From: JAPKZH01 sp964537875
Lineage (GTDB): Bacteria; Acidobacteriota; Aminicenantia; Aminicenantales; UBA4085
NCBI GenBank assembly: GCA_964537875.1
Contig: CAZIDN010000075.1
Coordinates: 1 to 16,470, forward strand
Direction of reading: 5' to 3'
DNA: 16,470 bases
Positions 13,600 through 16,470 of this stretch are shown one piece after another. The first letter of the stretch is position 1. Each line of letters opens with the position of its first letter. Under the pieces are notes generated by a model. The model was given only the letters and a program-made list of their open reading frames with translations, did not search any database and was not told the origin of the DNA. The position numbers and the translations under genes are program-made.

Positions 13600-14697
13600 C
13601 TAGGAAGTCGAGGAGGACGCGCCCTCTTTCGACAATTTGAAGACCAAGAGACCGGCGATCACAAGGAGAAAGTAAAGGCCGGCCAGACCCGAAAATAAGG
13701 CCGAGGGATTCTGTCTCCGCTCGTACAGCCGGCCGTCTCCGGGCTTGGGAAGAGGGAGGGGATCCCAGGGAAGGCCGAACTGTTCGGCCAACCCCTTGAT
13801 GTAAAGGAGATGAATGACCGGAATTTTCCGCAGGGCCATCTCATGAATGACGCCCCTGCGGAGCGGCATAGGGATTTCGACCCGGTCGTTCAGCCCAGGT
13901 TTGAGTTTTAGGACGACGGAGTCGGTCCCCAGGTTGGCCCAGCTCCCCCCGATATTGACAAAGGCCTTGATCCTGACGGCGCCTGCTCCATCTTCATAAA
14001 TTTTCATTCTCGTCCGGACATTCATGGCCAGGTCCGGCTGTTCAAGCAAAGCCTGGCCGCTTTTCTTAATCTTTTCGGCCAGGAATGCCCTCTCCCCTTC
14101 CGTCATGTCCCTCCCGGTATCACTTTCGCCGCCCAAGGCCATAGCCAGAGGCGAAACATCAAAAATTCCGGCCCTCTGCAAGCATTCGGATATCTCCAGC
14201 CATGTGAACTTGGGATCATTCGCCCCCCATTGTGAAGCCCCGAGGGAGCTGATGACAAGCGGCCTCAGCTCCAGAGCCTTCGCCGCGGAAAGGGTCGCTA
14301 CGATCAAGGCCGGGAACGAGCTCGATGCCCCTACGGCGACCGTGTCGCCTCGCCCGACCCCCGTTTTTTTCAACAGGTGAACGACGAGCCCGGCAAAATT
14401 CGGGTTCGTCGATGTTCGTTTCGCCTCCAGATTCCCAAGGGACGTCGTGAGCGAAGAAGCCTCCAGGCCGATGAGCCCCGTCTGATTGAGATCATCCTTG
14501 TTAAAGGCGGCCCGGCCTCCCCTCCCCGCGCAGTCCCGCAAAGCCTGGATGGCTTGAGCCATGATCGCCGACGCCTTCAGCATGTCTCTATCCCTGACGG
14601 ATTCGGTCACAGAAGGGATGAACCTGGAAAGGATGAAAATGGCCAGGCTCAGTAGCGACAAGCCAAAAATGATCTTTCTCTGCATGGCGATGTTCAA
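13600..14697 (-). CDS. pgsW: Poly-gamma-glutamate system protein PgsW
   Basis: The 365-residue protein matches the PgsW type found beside pgsB and pgsC in some bacteria; its biochemical role is not established. It has an N-terminal membrane helix (about 9-26), a large extracytoplasmic domain and a C-terminal membrane helix (about 338-356) with a short basic/Ser tail. The domain includes VAVGASSSFPALIVATLSAA (about 121-140), PLVISSLGASQWGANDPKFTW (about 146-166) and VNIGGSWANLG. The start is either a TTG at 14697, which overlaps the pgsC stop as TTGA, or an ATG at 14685; neither has a clear Shine-Dalgarno site, so coupling to pgsC is likely. It is the last gene of the pgs operon. No terminator was seen after it. 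Confidence 0.82.
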   Translation of the reverse strand: MNIAMQRKIIFGLSLLSLAIFILSRFIPSVTESVRDRDMLKASAIMAQAIQALRDCAGRGGRAAFNKDDLNQTGLIGLEASSLTTSLGNLEAKRTSTNPNFAGLVVHLLKKTGVGRGDTVAVGASSSFPALIVATLSAAKALELRPLVISSLGASQWGANDPKFTWLEISECLQRAGIFDVSPLAMALGGESDTGRDMTEGERAFLAEKIKKSGQALLEQPDLAMNVRTRMKIYEDGAGAVRIKAFVNIGGSWANLGTDSVVLKLKPGLNDRVEIPMPLRRGVIHEMALRKIPVIHLLYIKGLAEQFGLPWDPLPLPKPGDGRLYERRQNPSALFSGLAGLYFLLVIAGLLVFKLSKEGASSSTS

Positions 14698-15125
14698 AAT
14701 AAAGCCACGATTCCGGCGATTAAATAGGTCAGCACGGAGACCGTGATCAACGAGGCCAGGGTCGGCAGGATCTTCTGCCGCTGGCAGTTATTAGCCAACA
14801 GGCCGGGGATGATCCAGCCGATGACTCGGAGGTCGTGCGGTCCCGAAAAAAGGCGGGGCCAGAGGACAAACCAGAGCTGACCGAAAAGCCCCCCCAGCAG
14901 GATCAACAGGACGAACCGCCGACGGCCGAAAAGAATAAAATAGCGGGAGAGCAGCCTGAAGCTGAGAAGGGCCAAAAGCGCGGCTGCGACCGTGGCCGCG
15001 ACGCGAAGGGGTTGGTCCAGGTACAGCGCGATATAAGCGGGGACGATGATGCCGCCGGGCAGAAGGCCGGTCGCTTCGGCATAAAAGAGGGCCGCCACAA
15101 TCCCGATGAGAATCGTCCCGATCAT
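14694..15125 (-). CDS. pgsC: Poly-gamma-glutamate biosynthesis protein PgsC/CapC
   Basis: The 143-residue membrane protein (Bacillus PgsC is 149) has about four or five helices. It carries the family signature TGLLPGGIIVPAYIALYLDQP (about 20-40) after a first helix, and GLLANNCQRQK in a later loop. PgsC forms the membrane part of the polyglutamate synthase with PgsB. Its ATG overlaps the pgsB stop by four bases (ATGA at 15122-15125) and its stop overlaps the pgsW TTG, so all three are translated as a coupled unit. Confidence 0.92.
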   Translation of the reverse strand: MIGTILIGIVAALFYAEATGLLPGGIIVPAYIALYLDQPLRVAATVAAALLALLSFRLLSRYFILFGRRRFVLLILLGGLFGQLWFVLWPRLFSGPHDLRVIGWIIPGLLANNCQRQKILPTLASLITVSVLTYLIAGIVALF

Positions 15126-16339
15126 GATACTCGCGTCCCGATCCGTGCCCAGTAGTCGACCAGCTTTTTCCCCAGACCCCCCATGTTCCCGAGTCCGATA
15201 AGCACGGCATCTCCGGATTCACAGGCAAACAACCTGTCCATGATTTTCCGGGGGTCCCTCTCGGGCAAAGCGGAGATATTCGGCCCCGCCTGCCCGGACC
15301 ATTTCCTTTTCCGGCCCAGGGCATGAGCATGATCGCCGATGAATATCAACCTCTCGAAACCCTTGAAAAAACCGTTCTCCAGCGCCCGGAGCCATTGAAG
15401 GCTCCGGTCGCTCCTGTCCTGCCTCAAGTTCAAGAGCCCGATCGTCTTATCGGGGAGAGCGTTCCATTGACGCCTAAGATGAGAAAGCGCCTTGTCCGTG
15501 GATTCCGGGTCATTGGCTGCAAACAGACTGGCCATATAACAGGTGCGGGCCGGATCATCCAGCCTGACTTTGAAAACCTTGAGGCTGCCGAAATCAGGCC
15601 GGGCTTTATCGATCCCCCGCCAGGCCGCTTCTCTGTCGATCTTCAAATAATCGGCCACGGCAAGGGCGATCGTTTGGTTTTCCTCGAATTCATGGCCGGT
15701 TCCTCGGGGCTCCTGGACAGATTCTTGCCGACGAAGCGTCTTCGGAATCCGCACGATTTTGGACCCGGTTCTTTCGGCCGCCTCCTCGAAAACCGGTAAT
15801 AACTCTTCTTCGGGCACAAGCACCGTGCTTCCTCCGGTAATCGCCGCGGCCAGAGACTTCGCGATCTCGGGCTTCGTCCCGCCCATATCTTCAAGGTGGT
15901 CCAAACGGACATTCGTGATGATCAAAACGTGAGGCTTAAGAAGCTTCTCCGACTCGGCCCGGAGGCACTCCGCCTTGATACTCATCATCTCGATGACGGC
16001 GGCATCGGACTGCGATTCGGCGGCGGTTCTCAGGACTTTCTTCTGCTCAAGAATCGAAGGCCGGCCCGCCCGCCCGATTTCTTTCTCTATGCCGTCGGTA
16101 AGGATCAGCATCGGCTTTGAGCCTGTCGTCTTGGCCAGAGTTTTATATCCGGCCTCCCTCAGGACAGAAGCGATCAGCCGGGTCACCGAGGACTTCCCCC
16201 TTGTCCCGGTGACACAAATCCGGAGACGGATCTTCCTCAGCCTTCTCTCGAGGAGGAGCTTCTCGGAAAAAAGATAAAGAAGCAGGACGGCCAGACAGAA
16301 AAAAAGAGCAATAAGCGGCTTAAACGATGAGATGATCAC
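15122..16339 (-). CDS. pgsB: Poly-gamma-glutamate synthase PgsB/CapB
   Basis: The 405-residue protein is a Mur-ligase-type amide ligase that uses ATP to polymerise glutamate through its gamma-carboxyl. An N-terminal membrane helix (about 4-24) is followed by the P-loop GTRGKS (45-50). Further motifs are VIEMMSI (115-121) and TNVRLDH (142-148), all typical of CapB/PgsB, whose Bacillus member has 393 residues. The start is a GTG at 16339 with GGGAG 9 bases upstream. It is the first gene of pgsB-pgsC-pgsW. pgsA (capA), pgsE and a gamma-glutamyltransferase/hydrolase are not in the window. The product could be a capsule or released polymer; which one cannot be told here. Confidence 0.92.
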   Translation of the reverse strand: MIISSFKPLIALFFCLAVLLLYLFSEKLLLERRLRKIRLRICVTGTRGKSSVTRLIASVLREAGYKTLAKTTGSKPMLILTDGIEKEIGRAGRPSILEQKKVLRTAAESQSDAAVIEMMSIKAECLRAESEKLLKPHVLIITNVRLDHLEDMGGTKPEIAKSLAAAITGGSTVLVPEEELLPVFEEAAERTGSKIVRIPKTLRRQESVQEPRGTGHEFEENQTIALAVADYLKIDREAAWRGIDKARPDFGSLKVFKVRLDDPARTCYMASLFAANDPESTDKALSHLRRQWNALPDKTIGLLNLRQDRSDRSLQWLRALENGFFKGFERLIFIGDHAHALGRKRKWSGQAGPNISALPERDPRKIMDRLFACESGDAVLIGLGNMGGLGKKLVDYWARIGTRVS

Positions 16340-16385
16340 GTCGCTTCGCTCCCGGCGATACCGTAATCTTTGAAAGAATTTTCAT
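16320..16385 (-). CDS. Possible 21-residue leader peptide overlapping the pgsB start
   Basis: An ATG at 16385 with GGGAG 5 bases upstream opens a frame encoding MKILSKITVSPGAKRRDHLI plus one further residue and ending at TAA (16322-16320). It spans the pgsB GTG at 16339 in another frame. Ribosomes ending here would stop about 17 bases inside pgsB, a layout seen in translational coupling or leader-peptide control. No homologue is recognised and chance could produce such a frame. Confidence 0.3.
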   Translation of the reverse strand: MKILSKITVSPGAKRRDHLIV

Positions 16386-16470
16386 GCCTGCTCCCATAGA
16401 AACATCAATTTGAGCAAAAACGAATTTTGGCCTCGGACAAACCTCCTTTAATTAAGCCTAATAAATATTC

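Noticed and set aside
16440..16452. Perfect Shine-Dalgarno AAAGGAGGT on the minus strand near the right edge.
   Set aside because: The only nearby start is a TTG at almost zero spacing opening about 11 codons; no gene can be supported.
16405..16470. Open minus-strand frame from the right edge ending in TGA at 16407-16405 (reads EYLLGLIKGGLSEAKIRFCS plus one residue).
   Set aside because: It could be the C-terminus of a gene upstream of pgsB, but 21 open codons are common by chance and nothing in it is diagnostic.
1..16470. CRISPR arrays, tRNA or rRNA genes, insertion sequences and phage genes.
   Set aside because: No spaced direct repeats, no tRNA-like cloverleaf, no transposase or integrase motifs were seen on either strand.

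Overview
The window looks like chromosomal DNA of a moderately GC-rich, Gram-negative (diderm) bacterium. The outer-membrane TonB-dependent receptor, the Sec-exported proteins and the good Shine-Dalgarno sites support that. The mix of a tricorn-type protease, a PgsB-PgsC-PgsW polyglutamate cluster, a DUF6305 protein, a DUF1015 protein and HTH_34-type regulation is reminiscent of Candidatus Aminicenantes or Acidobacteriota. That placement is an inference from gene content only. There are no RNA genes, insertion sequences, CRISPR arrays or phage genes.

Layout. Bases 1-128 (minus) hold the start of an aldo/keto-reductase-like reading frame that runs off the left edge and loses family resemblance after about 21 codons. 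A predicted promoter at 204-232 then drives a five-gene plus-strand operon (273-4908): a secreted DUF6305 protein, a TRAP DctM-like permease, a 49-residue two-helix membrane protein, an exported M14-type deacylase of the succinylglutamate desuccinylase/aspartoacylase class, and a DUF1015 protein. Everything else is on the minus strand. From right to left it comprises pgsB-pgsC-pgsW (16339-13600), a membrane protein with its HTH regulator (13461-12560), a TPR protein with a TonB-dependent receptor (12395-9427), a thioredoxin-like protein with a CDGSH iron-sulfur protein (9326-8725), an orphan TPR tail (8718-8533), and a large tricorn-like protease (8454-4990). A hairpin with a U-run, reading on the minus strand, closes the protease gene in the convergent gap at 4932-4966.

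How the genes work together. The plus-strand operon reads as a transport-and-processing module. It has one large permease, a secreted alpha/beta protein and a very small membrane protein where a TRAP system would have DctP and DctQ, followed by a zinc deacylase. The pgs genes are linked by 4-base stop/start overlaps and should make and export a poly-gamma-glutamate-like polymer, but pgsA is not in the window. The membrane-protein/HTH pair has a near-consensus sigma-70 promoter (TTGACA, 17 bases, TATATT) behind an A/T-tract. A perfect 19-bp palindrome sits just downstream of the -10, which is a strong case for autoregulation. The TPR and TonB-receptor genes are 5 bases apart and form one envelope operon.

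Most notable are the DUF6305/DctM-like/mini-membrane-protein operon, the unlisted 49-residue gene inside it, and the palindromic operator. Two gene remnants (aldo/keto reductase, TPR) mark likely past rearrangements.
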